This document shows, one piece after another, positions 16,985-24,804 of a DNA stretch of 64,000 nucleotides. The stretch comes from Zoogloeaceae bacterium (GTDB lineage Bacteria; Pseudomonadota; Gammaproteobacteria; Burkholderiales; Rhodocyclaceae). The stretch is from assembly GCA_024235635.1 (NCBI GenBank), contig JACKMA010000002.1:1116001-1180000 (forward strand), given 5' to 3'. Within the stretch, counting starts at the first letter, position 1. Each line of letters begins with the position of its first letter. Made by a program: the position numbers and the translations under genes. Under the pieces are notes generated by a model that was not told where the DNA came from, made no database searches, and worked only from the letters and a program-made list of their open reading frames with translations.

Positions 16985-19258
16985 ATGACCCAGAGAAGCC
17001 TGAACCTTGCCGAAGTGGCAGAGGACGCCAACGCGGAAGTCACGTTCGTCCCCGAGGACGACGCACATCACGCCGGCAGCCGCAGCGTGTGGCGGATTCT
17101 CGCGGTCGACGACGACCGGAGTTTCCAGCGCGCCACCGCACTTGCCCTGAAGAACACGATCATCTTCGGCCGCCGGCTCGAAGTCGTTCAGGCCTACAGC
17201 CTCGCAGAGGCCGCCAGACAGCTCGCCCAGGACCGGGATTTCGCGGTGATTCTGGTCGACGTCGTGATGGAATGCGAGGACGCCGGCCTCAGGCTGGCCA
17301 AGGGCGTGCGCGAAACCCTCGGCCTGATGGAGCCACGCATCGTCCTGCTCACCGGACAACCCGGATTCGCACCGGTCGCCCGGGTGATGGAGGACTACGA
17401 CCTGACCGACTACTGCATCAAGTCGGATCTGGCGCGACGCAGCCTCAATCAGGTGTTGACCGGCGCCATCCGCGCCTACCGCCAGCTGCACGACCTGGTC
17501 TCGGCGCGCAAGGGCCTGCAACTGATCATCGAATCCAGCAGCCGGCTGGCAGCGGCGCGATCGATCGGCGAACTCGCGCGCAAGGCGCTGGCCGAAGTCG
17601 CGCGCCTGCTCGACGTTCCGGTTTCCGGCGTGGTCTGCGAGGGCGCGCGGATGCCGGCAGACGGCGACACGATCGCGAGTTGCGACACGCGACAGCCCTT
17701 CGTCACCTGCGCCGAAGGCTGCTTTGCCGATGCGCACGGGCGGGCGCTGTCGGCACTCGGCGACCATACGGTCGAGCAGACCATCCGGCAAGCGCTGGCC
17801 GGCCACATTTCGATCGACACGGCGCAGGGACAGGCCATCTTTCTGCCGCGCGAAGAGGCCCGATCCGACTACGTCGTCTATCTCCGGACGGGTCGCCCCC
17901 TGGATCCGGCCGAAAAGGAGTTGCTGGGCGTCTTCGCCACCAACCTGTCACGCGGCTTCGGCAACGTGGCGCTGATCGATCGGCTGGATCGACTCGCGTT
18001 CGAGGACCCGGTGTTGCGCATGCCGAACGCCACCGCCCTGCTCCGCGAAATCGATCGCCTGCGTCGCCCCGACAGCCACGGCGGCAGGCTGGTGCTGTTC
18101 GACGTCGATCAGTTCTCGCGCCAGGCGGACGGCCTCGGCGACGGCTTCCGCAACGCGCTGCTGGCGGCGGTCGCCCGGCGCCTGGAATCGGCCTTCCCGC
18201 AGCCCGCGATGGTCGCCCGCATCGCCGACGATCTGTTCGGCATCGTCGGCCCGGCCATGTCGGTCAATCTGGATCGGGCATCCGGCGTCCTGGCCACACC
18301 GCTCGAGATCGAAGCAGCGCACCACTGGTGCTCCGCCTGCACCGCAGAGATTCCGCTGGACACCGCGCACGCCGACGCCCACGCGCTGAAACGGGCCGCG
18401 CTGCAGACCCTGCGCATTGCCAAGTCCCGCGGCAGCGGTCACGGCATGCGCTGGAGCCCCGAGTTCGAGCGCGACGAAGCCCGACGCTTCAGAATCCATG
18501 CAAGGCTCACCGATGCCATCGCCCAGGGCGGCTTCCACGTGAAGTTCCAACCACAGTTCGACCTCGACTGCGGGCGGCTGATCGGCGCCGAGGCGCTGCT
18601 GCGCTGGCATTCGCCGGACGGGCCGGTGCCGCCGGACGAATTCATCCCGATTGCCGAAAAATCCGCTCACATCCACGCGATCGGGCGCTACGTCATCGAG
18701 CAGGCCTGCGACGCGATCGGCGAACTCGAGGCCGCTGGAATCGCGGACGTCGTGGTCAGCGTCAATGTCTCCGCGCGGCAGTTCGAGCAGGACGGACTGA
18801 CCGACGCGATCCGCGAAATCTGCCACGGGCGCCGCGTGCCGCTCGACCGCCTCGGTATCGAACTGACCGAAACGGCCGTGATGTCGTCGTTCGACCGGGT
18901 GGTCGAGGTATTGCACGCGCACCGCGACGCCGGCGGCAAGGTGGCCATCGACGATTTCGGCACCGGCATGGCCTCGCTGGAGTATCTGCACATGCTGCCG
19001 GCCGATTTCCTGAAGATCGATCGTACCTTCGTGTCGAGCCTCGATCACGAGGAGCGCGGCCGCAGCATTGCGCGCATGATCATCGAACTCGGTCACAACC
19101 TCGGTATCGCGCTGATCGCGGAAGGCGTCGAGACCCGCGAACAGGCGGACTGGCTGCGCCGGCACGGCTGCCGCTTCGCGCAGGGCTGGCTGCTCGGCCG
19201 ACCGCTGCCCCTGCCCCAGCTGATCGCCCTCGCGCGCGACGGGCGCGGTCTGCCTTGA
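16985..19258 (+). CDS. REC-DUF3369-GGDEF(degenerate)-EAL c-di-GMP phosphodiesterase
   Basis: 757 residues. The receiver-like domain (~36-160) holds Asp92 in VILVDVVME. It is followed by a DUF3369-type domain (~165-320), a GGDEF-fold domain without the GGDEF motif (~330-490), and an EAL domain (~500-750). The EAL domain has the signature EALLRW (Glu536), the Mg-binding DDFGTG loop, the LTET segment and a late EGVET loop, so it should hydrolyse c-di-GMP. The degenerate GGDEF half cannot be a cyclase but may bind GTP. The stop overlaps the TTG start of the adjacent histidine kinase, a strong sign that the two form a cognate pair. A GAGG at 16979-16982 precedes the ATG. Confidence 0.93.
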   Translation: MTQRSLNLAEVAEDANAEVTFVPEDDAHHAGSRSVWRILAVDDDRSFQRATALALKNTIIFGRRLEVVQAYSLAEAARQLAQDRDFAVILVDVVMECEDAGLRLAKGVRETLGLMEPRIVLLTGQPGFAPVARVMEDYDLTDYCIKSDLARRSLNQVLTGAIRAYRQLHDLVSARKGLQLIIESSSRLAAARSIGELARKALAEVARLLDVPVSGVVCEGARMPADGDTIASCDTRQPFVTCAEGCFADAHGRALSALGDHTVEQTIRQALAGHISIDTAQGQAIFLPREEARSDYVVYLRTGRPLDPAEKELLGVFATNLSRGFGNVALIDRLDRLAFEDPVLRMPNATALLREIDRLRRPDSHGGRLVLFDVDQFSRQADGLGDGFRNALLAAVARRLESAFPQPAMVARIADDLFGIVGPAMSVNLDRASGVLATPLEIEAAHHWCSACTAEIPLDTAHADAHALKRAALQTLRIAKSRGSGHGMRWSPEFERDEARRFRIHARLTDAIAQGGFHVKFQPQFDLDCGRLIGAEALLRWHSPDGPVPPDEFIPIAEKSAHIHAIGRYVIEQACDAIGELEAAGIADVVVSVNVSARQFEQDGLTDAIREICHGRRVPLDRLGIELTETAVMSSFDRVVEVLHAHRDAGGKVAIDDFGTGMASLEYLHMLPADFLKIDRTFVSSLDHEERGRSIARMIIELGHNLGIALIAEGVETREQADWLRRHGCRFAQGWLLGRPLPLPQLIALARDGRGLP

Positions 19259-21177
19259 GCGCGTCGGCCGAGCGCGACGATTCGCCCGAGGCCGGCTCCA
19301 GGTTCCGTTTCGTTCGCACCCTGCTGGCCTATCTCGCGCCCTGGTGGATGCTTGTTCCGCTGATCGCGTACGCCCTGATGCATTTCCAGGAGCAGGCGCA
19401 GCTCGCGCGGGTCGAGATTCGCGAGCGGGAGATCCTGGAGACGCGTAGCACAGCCTTCGAGCAGGCCTTGACGCGGCTCGACAACGACATCCACCTGATC
19501 GCGAACATCGTCGAGCGCACCATTCGACGCCAAACCGAGGCATCGGCGGTCAGAGTGTCGCTGGTCGACCATCTGTTCGACTTCATGTCCGCGCACCGGA
19601 TCTACTTCCAGGCCCGCCTGCTGGAACTCGATTGCCACGAGTGGCTGCGCCTGGATCGCGTCGGCGACCGGATCTCGCTGACGCCCCGCCATGCCCTGCA
19701 GTCGAAGGCCGGACGGCGCTACTGCACGGCGCCTCAGACGATGCCCGCCGGTGCGCACTACCTGTCGCCGGTCGACGCCAATATCGAACACGGCAAGATC
19801 GAAATCCCCTTGCGGCCGACGATGCGCGCGGCGGCCCTGGTCCGCGACGGGTCCGGACAGCCCCATGCGGTCGCGGTGCTGAATGCCGATGTCGCTCCAA
19901 TTCTCGAGGCCTTTGCCGAGAGTTCGGGCAACCACCTGTCCCTGCTCGACGAAAAGGGGTTCTGGCTGCATGCCCCGGACGAAGCCGATGCCTTCGCCTT
20001 CGTCCGCGACGAGACGACGCGACGCTTCGATCTTCGCCATCCCGATGTCTGGGCACGAATGCGCGCGTCGGCCGAGGAAGCCGGCAGCGTCGTTCGTCCG
20101 GAAGGGCTGTGGACCTATCGACGCGTGACCGGGGGCGCGCATCCCGATGGCGGCACGCACCCCCAATGGTACGCGGTCAGTTTCGTCACCAACGACCGAC
20201 TGGCAGCCGAACGCGTACCCTCCGCGGGGCAGGTTGCCGGGATCGCGGGCATCGCCTTGGTTGCGGTGTCACTGTTTGCCGCCGCCCTGGCGCGCAGCCG
20301 CGTCGACGTCGAGCAGGCCGCAATTTCCCTGGCCCGCACCAACCGCGAGCTCGCCGAGGCCCTGGAAGCGCTCGACGCCTCCCAAGACGAGTTGCTGCGG
20401 CAGGAGAAGCTGTCGTCACTCGGGCTGCTGGTCGCCGGCGTCGCCCACGAGATGAATACGCCGCTCGGTGCCGCCACGCTGGCCGTCGGCGCCTTGCAGG
20501 ATCAATTGGGTCGGCTGCAGGAGGCCTACGGACGCGGCATCAGGCGCTCCGAATTCGAGCGCTTTGCCGCGGATCAGGGTGAAGGCCTGGCACTGGCCCA
20601 CGCCAATCTGGAGCGCGTCAATGCACTGATCCGCCGCTTCAAGCAGGTCGCCGCCGACCGCGCCAGCACCGATCGGCAGCAGTTTGCCGTGGATGAGCTG
20701 ATCGACGACGTGCTTGCCCTGTCCGGCAACACCCTGAAGCACGCGGTGTCCGATATCGAACGCGACATTCCAGTGGGTCTGATCGTCGACGGCTATCCCG
20801 GCCCGCTCGGGCAGGTGGTGGAGAATCTGGTGCGAAATGCGGCAATCCACGCATTCCCCGAGGGCAGCCCGGGCACCATCTCGATCCGCGCGAGACGGAC
20901 CGGGCAATCGCTCGAACTGCGGGTCTGCGACGACGGTCACGGCATCGCGCCCGAGATTCGTGAGCGGATCTGGGATCCGTTCTTTACGACCAGGCGGCAC
21001 GATGGCGGCACCGGGCTGGGGCTGTACATCTGCCATCAGATCGTCACGGTGATGCTCGGCGGACGAATCGAAGCCCACACCGGTGAGCACGGTGCGGGCA
21101 CGTGCATGGTCGTGACCGTGCCGCTCACGGCACCGTCCGATGCCCCGCCTGCGATGCCGACGGCGGTCGCGGTCTGA
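19255..21177 (+). CDS. Membrane sensor histidine kinase, partner of the REC-EAL protein
   Basis: About 640 residues if translation begins at the TTG that overlaps the upstream stop (TTGA, 19255-19258); no ATG lies before the first membrane helix. The order is: TM helix (~22-42); a ~280-residue periplasmic PDC/Cache-like sensor; TM helix (~325-347); a coiled coil; a dimerisation domain with GVAHEMNTPLGAAT (phospho-His 398), the HisKA subtype that uses HEMNTP; and HATPase_c with a DDGHGI box and GGTGLGLYI. No receiver or Hpt is fused, so phosphate should go directly to the REC of the EAL protein encoded just upstream. It converges on the SDR gene with no spacer: the two stop codons abut at 21177/21178. 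Confidence 0.9.
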   Translation: MSASAERDDSPEAGSRFRFVRTLLAYLAPWWMLVPLIAYALMHFQEQAQLARVEIREREILETRSTAFEQALTRLDNDIHLIANIVERTIRRQTEASAVRVSLVDHLFDFMSAHRIYFQARLLELDCHEWLRLDRVGDRISLTPRHALQSKAGRRYCTAPQTMPAGAHYLSPVDANIEHGKIEIPLRPTMRAAALVRDGSGQPHAVAVLNADVAPILEAFAESSGNHLSLLDEKGFWLHAPDEADAFAFVRDETTRRFDLRHPDVWARMRASAEEAGSVVRPEGLWTYRRVTGGAHPDGGTHPQWYAVSFVTNDRLAAERVPSAGQVAGIAGIALVAVSLFAAALARSRVDVEQAAISLARTNRELAEALEALDASQDELLRQEKLSSLGLLVAGVAHEMNTPLGAATLAVGALQDQLGRLQEAYGRGIRRSEFERFAADQGEGLALAHANLERVNALIRRFKQVAADRASTDRQQFAVDELIDDVLALSGNTLKHAVSDIERDIPVGLIVDGYPGPLGQVVENLVRNAAIHAFPEGSPGTISIRARRTGQSLELRVCDDGHGIAPEIRERIWDPFFTTRRHDGGTGLGLYICHQIVTVMLGGRIEAHTGEHGAGTCMVVTVPLTAPSDAPPAMPTAVAV

Positions 21178-21897
21178 TCAGAAGCGCTCGACCCACGGCC
21201 TCAGGTCGAGTTCCTGGGTCCAGGCACTCTTCGGTTGCATTGCGAGCTGGTAGTAGGCCTCGGCCAACTCGTCCGGATCGAGCAGCCGGCCACCGTCTTT
21301 GCTCCCCTGCTCGACCACCGCAGGGGCACGAATCCGACCGTCGATGACGATGTGGGCAACGTGGATTCCCTGCGGCCCGAGCTCGCGGGCCATGCTCTGG
21401 GCGAGCGCCCGCAACCCGAACTTGCCCACGGCCAGGTTATGGAAACCGGCGCCTCCGCGCAGGCTGGCGGTGGCGCCGGTGAACAGGATCGCACCGCCGC
21501 GATCCTCCCGCTGCAGCATGCTGCGCGCCGCCTCGCGGCCAACCAGAAAGCCACCGAGACAACCGACGCGCCAGCAGTGTTCGAATTCGCCGGCGCTGGT
21601 TTCGAGCAACGGCCGCTGGACGAAAGCGCCGGCGTTATAGACAACGATATCGGGCGCGCCGAAGCGCTCGTCGGACCACTCGAACAAGGCCTGCACCGAA
21701 CTCTCGTCGCAGGCGTCACACTCGCGCGTACAGACACTGTGGCCGATGCCGCTGAACTCCGCCGCGAGCGTATCGATGCGCGACGGATGGCGGCAGGCCA
21801 TCACCACGTTCATCGAGGCGCGGGCGAACCGCCTCGCCAGCGAGGCGCCGAGCCCGGGCCCGGCACCGACCACGATCGCGAGACGCTTGTCATCCAT
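21178..21897 (-). CDS. SDR-family oxidoreductase with atypical active site
   Basis: 239 residues. The nucleotide-binding motif GAGPGLGASLARRFA and the NAG of strand 4 mark a short-chain dehydrogenase/reductase. The Ser region (GATASLRGGAGF) and the catalytic Lys (VGKFGLRALAQ) are kept, but the Tyr normally four residues before the Lys is a Leu here. The protein may therefore lack classical reductase chemistry or use another residue. The dinucleotide-binding region differs from the standard TGxxxGxG by starting GAGPGLG. GGAG nine nt before the ATG supports the start. Its neighbours give no substrate hint. Confidence 0.88.
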   Translation of the reverse strand: MDDKRLAIVVGAGPGLGASLARRFARASMNVVMACRHPSRIDTLAAEFSGIGHSVCTRECDACDESSVQALFEWSDERFGAPDIVVYNAGAFVQRPLLETSAGEFEHCWRVGCLGGFLVGREAARSMLQREDRGGAILFTGATASLRGGAGFHNLAVGKFGLRALAQSMARELGPQGIHVAHIVIDGRIRAPAVVEQGSKDGGRLLDPDELAEAYYQLAMQPKSAWTQELDLRPWVERF

Positions 21898-21984
21898 TTC
21901 CAGTACTCCGTCCGAGGGTCAAGGAATCACGGGCGAAGCCGGCTAGGCCTCTTCCCGCTTGCATTCTAGACCCGGTGCGGCGAC

Positions 21985-22009
21985 GGGTCGCAGCGGATGG
22001 CGGCGACCC
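21985..22009. repeat. Inverted repeat in the SDR-MCP intergenic gap
   Basis: GGGTCGC (21985-21991) and GCGACCC (22003-22009) are perfect 7-bp arms around an 11-nt spacer. The short direct repeat ACCCGGTGCG occurs nearby at 21970-21979 and 22006-22015. It may be a binding site or part of a hairpin downstream of the MCP gene. There is no T-run. Confidence 0.3.
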
Positions 22010-22102
22010 GGTGCGCTGCTCCGGCCGGTGCGCACGTCGGCCGCCGCGGCATGTCGGAGGGCGCCGCCCTTTCGGCGGTCGCGCATGCCGCGCGAGGCAG
22101 GG

Positions 22103-23743
22103 TCACGCGATGCGGAACCTGGCGACCAGTTGTTGCAGGTCGTTGGCCATCGTCGACGTGTTGTCGGCGACACCGGAGACGCTGCTGACCGCAGCGCCGG
22201 TGCTCTCCACCATGCGTGCGATGGCTTCCATGCCCTGAGCGGTCTGCTCGGCGACCTGGCGCTGTTCGGTGGTGGCGTAGGCGATTTCGTCGGCACGGGC
22301 ATTGACTTCACCGGCCGCAGCCAGAATCTTGTCGAAAATCTGCTCGAGGTTGCGGAAGTTCGCTGCACCCGATTGAACGTCGGCATCGACCGCATGCATC
22401 GACTGGACGGCGGCTTCGGTCTGGTCCTGCACGGTCGCCAGCATCTCGGAAATGTCGGCCGTGCTCCGCGCCGTCCGTTCGGCGAGCTTGCGCACCTCGT
22501 CTGCGACGACCGCGAAGCCACGGCCCTGTTCGCCGGCCCGTGCCGCCTCGATCGCGGCATTGAGCGCCAGCAGATTGGTCTGACCGGCGATCTCATTGAT
22601 GACGTTGGCGACCTCGCTGATGCGGTTGGTGGTGCCGCTCAATTCGCTGATCACCTTGCTCGACGAGGCGCTGGCCCGCAGCGCGCGCTCGGTCGCCTGG
22701 CGCGATTCGTCCATCAGCCGGGCACCTTCGCCGGCGACTTCGCGGGAATTCCCCGCCGCAGCCGAGACCTTTTCCGCGCCTGCCGAAATCTCCGCGACGC
22801 TGACCGAAAGCTGCTCCATCGCTGCGGTGATCTGCATCACCTTGTCGGATTGCTCGTTGGCACCCGCGTCGGCACTGCGCGCATCGCGCGACAATGTGCC
22901 CGACGCCTCGGCCAGCGTCGATGCGGCCGACTTGACGCCGCCGAGCGCCTCTCTCAGGCTGGCCAGCGTGGCATTCATGTCGGCGCTCATCTGGCCGATC
23001 TCGTCCTTGCCGCGGACCTCGGCCCGGGCCGCGAAGTCACCGTCGGCGACCCGCCGGATGATGTCGCGCAGACTGCCGATCGAGCGCTGCGTGGCGCGGG
23101 CGATCAATGCGCTGGTCGCGATCATCAGGACCAGGCCGATGGCGACAATGATCAGGTTCAGGCGGTCGAGCTGCTTGTTCAGCGCGAGCGACGAGGTGAC
23201 CGTGCGATCGACTGCCGCCCGGCGCAATTCGATCAACTGGTCGATCGGCTTGATCACCGCCGTGGTCAGCCACGGCCACCGATCCTCGAGGATCGTCGTC
23301 AGCCGATCATAGACATCCGGTGCATCATAGGCTTGCAGCACGTCGCCCATGAAGGCAGGCAGCTTGGCGATGCTGCCATCGAGCGCCACCTCCAGCGCGC
23401 GCTCCTCGTCGGATGCGGCGTCGCGGCCCGGCCGCGACAGGTAGGCCTGCCACTTCACAGGCAACCGCTCCAGCAACTCCTCGACCTGCCGTTTCGCGTT
23501 CGGCGGACCGGTCTGATCGAGCAGCACAGACGCGAGCCGGAATCTCGCTTCCCGCAGATCGTTGTCGATCGCCTTCAGTGCATTGAGCGGGCGGAAGCTG
23601 CCATCGATGACATCACGCATCGCGCGGTCATTGGCGTCATTGGCATACAGCGCCATTCCGGCGATCAGGGTCATGATCAGCACCGCGCCCAGTGCGAGCC
23701 CGAACAGCTTGGCCCTGATCGAGAATCCGGCCATCCACTTCAT
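22103..23743 (-). CDS. Methyl-accepting chemotaxis protein
   Basis: 546 residues from an ATG with GGAG 7 nt upstream. It has a TM helix (~8-30), a ~160-residue periplasmic domain of the four-helix-bundle size class, a TM helix (~193-214), a HAMP and a long signalling coiled coil. The hairpin tip contains the conserved EIAGQTNLLALNAAIEAARA and GRGFAVVADEVRKLAERT segments that bind CheA and CheW. No C-terminal CheR-tethering pentapeptide is present. It is 73 bp downstream of the exported rhodanese gene on the same strand and probably transcribed with it, so the ligand could relate to sulfur compounds (inference only). Confidence 0.95.
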   Translation of the reverse strand: MKWMAGFSIRAKLFGLALGAVLIMTLIAGMALYANDANDRAMRDVIDGSFRPLNALKAIDNDLREARFRLASVLLDQTGPPNAKRQVEELLERLPVKWQAYLSRPGRDAASDEERALEVALDGSIAKLPAFMGDVLQAYDAPDVYDRLTTILEDRWPWLTTAVIKPIDQLIELRRAAVDRTVTSSLALNKQLDRLNLIIVAIGLVLMIATSALIARATQRSIGSLRDIIRRVADGDFAARAEVRGKDEIGQMSADMNATLASLREALGGVKSAASTLAEASGTLSRDARSADAGANEQSDKVMQITAAMEQLSVSVAEISAGAEKVSAAAGNSREVAGEGARLMDESRQATERALRASASSSKVISELSGTTNRISEVANVINEIAGQTNLLALNAAIEAARAGEQGRGFAVVADEVRKLAERTARSTADISEMLATVQDQTEAAVQSMHAVDADVQSGAANFRNLEQIFDKILAAAGEVNARADEIAYATTEQRQVAEQTAQGMEAIARMVESTGAAVSSVSGVADNTSTMANDLQQLVARFRIA

Positions 23744-23816
23744 GTCAATCTCCGTCAGATGCGCGTTCGGCGTCGGCAAGCGCGGCCGGCGCGCGCACAC
23801 CGGCCACGTCGCATCC

Positions 23817-24257
23817 TCACTTGACGGGGTAGCCCTTGGCCTTCCAGCCGGGGTAGCCTTCGCGCATCCAGTTGACGCCGGTGTAGCCGGCATCGACCGC
23901 CGTCACGCTCGCCTTGTAGCTCTTCCAGCAATCGATGCCATTGCAGTAGAAGATGACCTTGGCGCCCTTGTCGGCAGGCAACTGGCTCAGATCGAACTTG
24001 TCCTTGCTGCCGTCGAAATCGGCGACCTTCGGACTGCGTTCCTTGTACGGAACGTTGACCGCACCGACCACATGGCCCTCGGCATATTCGTTCTTGGAGC
24101 GCACGTCGAAGACCGGGACGCCCGATTCGATCATCGATTTCGCTTGATCTAGGCTGACGATCGTCGCGCCTGAGATCGTCGATGGATTGTCGATGGCGAA
24201 GGCCGGGAAGGAAATCAGGAAGGCAGCCGTCGCTGCGGCAAGCGTCGTGCGGTTCAT
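23817..24257 (-). CDS. Exported rhodanese-like protein
   Basis: 146 residues. A signal peptide covers about residues 1-21, with a likely cleavage after AFA. The mature part is a single rhodanese domain with VPVFDVRSKNEYAEGHV, the active-site loop starting IFYCNGIDCWKS (nucleophilic Cys in the first position) and a C-terminal WMREGYPGWKAKGYPV, all typical of the family. It should act in the periplasm on sulfane sulfur or bind persulfides. The rest of the open frame upstream of 24257 lacks coding character. The ATG has GGAG about 10 nt upstream. The MCP gene follows in the same direction. Confidence 0.92.
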   Translation of the reverse strand: MNRTTLAAATAAFLISFPAFAIDNPSTISGATIVSLDQAKSMIESGVPVFDVRSKNEYAEGHVVGAVNVPYKERSPKVADFDGSKDKFDLSQLPADKGAKVIFYCNGIDCWKSYKASVTAVDAGYTGVNWMREGYPGWKAKGYPVK

Positions 24258-24305
24258 GGCGTAGTCACTCCAGTTCAAAGGTGATTGATCGTCTTCCGAT
24301 CGACT

Positions 24306-24335
24306 TCGGCCGAAGGCGACATCGCCTTCGGCCGA
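24306..24335. repeat. Perfect 14-bp inverted repeat upstream of rhodanese
   Basis: TCGGCCGAAGGCGA (24306-24319) is followed by two bases and then its exact reverse complement (24322-24335). It lies in the leader of the rhodanese-MCP transcript, about 50 bp before the start codon. It could fold into a very stable hairpin in RNA or bind a dimeric regulator. It lacks the T-run of an intrinsic terminator on either strand. Confidence 0.7.
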
Positions 24336-24429
24336 TGGCCCCGGGGCACGCACCCTCGGAATTCGCGCGCGATCGGGGAACCGTGCTTTCATGCCCCACT
24401 CGAGGCGGGCCATGCGGCGCCCTTTGGCG

Positions 24430-24456
24430 CTATCGGCTGCCAAAGCGGGCTCTTGA
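24430..24456 (-). promoter_or_regulatory. Possible sigma-28-like promoter for rhodanese-MCP
   Basis: On the minus strand TCAAGAGC (24456-24449), exactly 11 nt, then GCCGATAG (24437-24430). The -10 half matches 7 of 8 positions of GCCGATAA, but the -35 half only 4 of 8. Chemotaxis receptor genes are classic FliA targets, which raises its likelihood. The leader to the rhodanese ATG would be about 165 nt. Confidence 0.35.
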
Positions 24457-24804
24457 GTCGCCCGGCAGACGCCCTGTGATCTATTACCTTAGTTATATCC
24501 AGTGACCGCGCCGCAGCGGGCATTCGGGCGTCCGCACCGCGGGCAGTTGCCCCACCGCCGGGATCGGCCACGTCACGGCACGCTCCGCGCCGCGCCGACC
24601 GGCGTTTGCCCTCGCCACTGAGCCGGATTGCCGCCGACGCGCACTGCGAAAGGTTGTCGCCCGCGATCGTTGGCGCCCGCACGAGCGTCCCGATTCGACG
24701 GCGACCGGCCACCACCGGGAACGATCGAACGGGCGATGGCGTCTCGCCGACCAACGGTGTTCAGATGCCGACCACCGGTGACGTCGCCGGCCCTGCATGC
24801 GCGG

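Larger units (their letters stand above)
24258..24804. other. Intergenic region between rhodanese and BON-MscS genes
   Basis: 547 bp without a supported gene; the open frames here look like shadows. It holds a perfect inverted repeat (24306-24335), a sigma-28-like candidate on the minus strand (24430-24456) and an A+T-rich island at about 24478-24503 that stands out in this GC-rich DNA and may be part of another promoter or operator. I see nothing identifiable in 24510-24804. Confidence 0.5.

Noticed and set aside
17089..19254. Long N-terminal extension of the histidine kinase at 19255
   Set aside because: It overlaps the REC-DUF3369-EAL gene in another frame and has no domain; the kinase starts with the TTG at the upstream stop.
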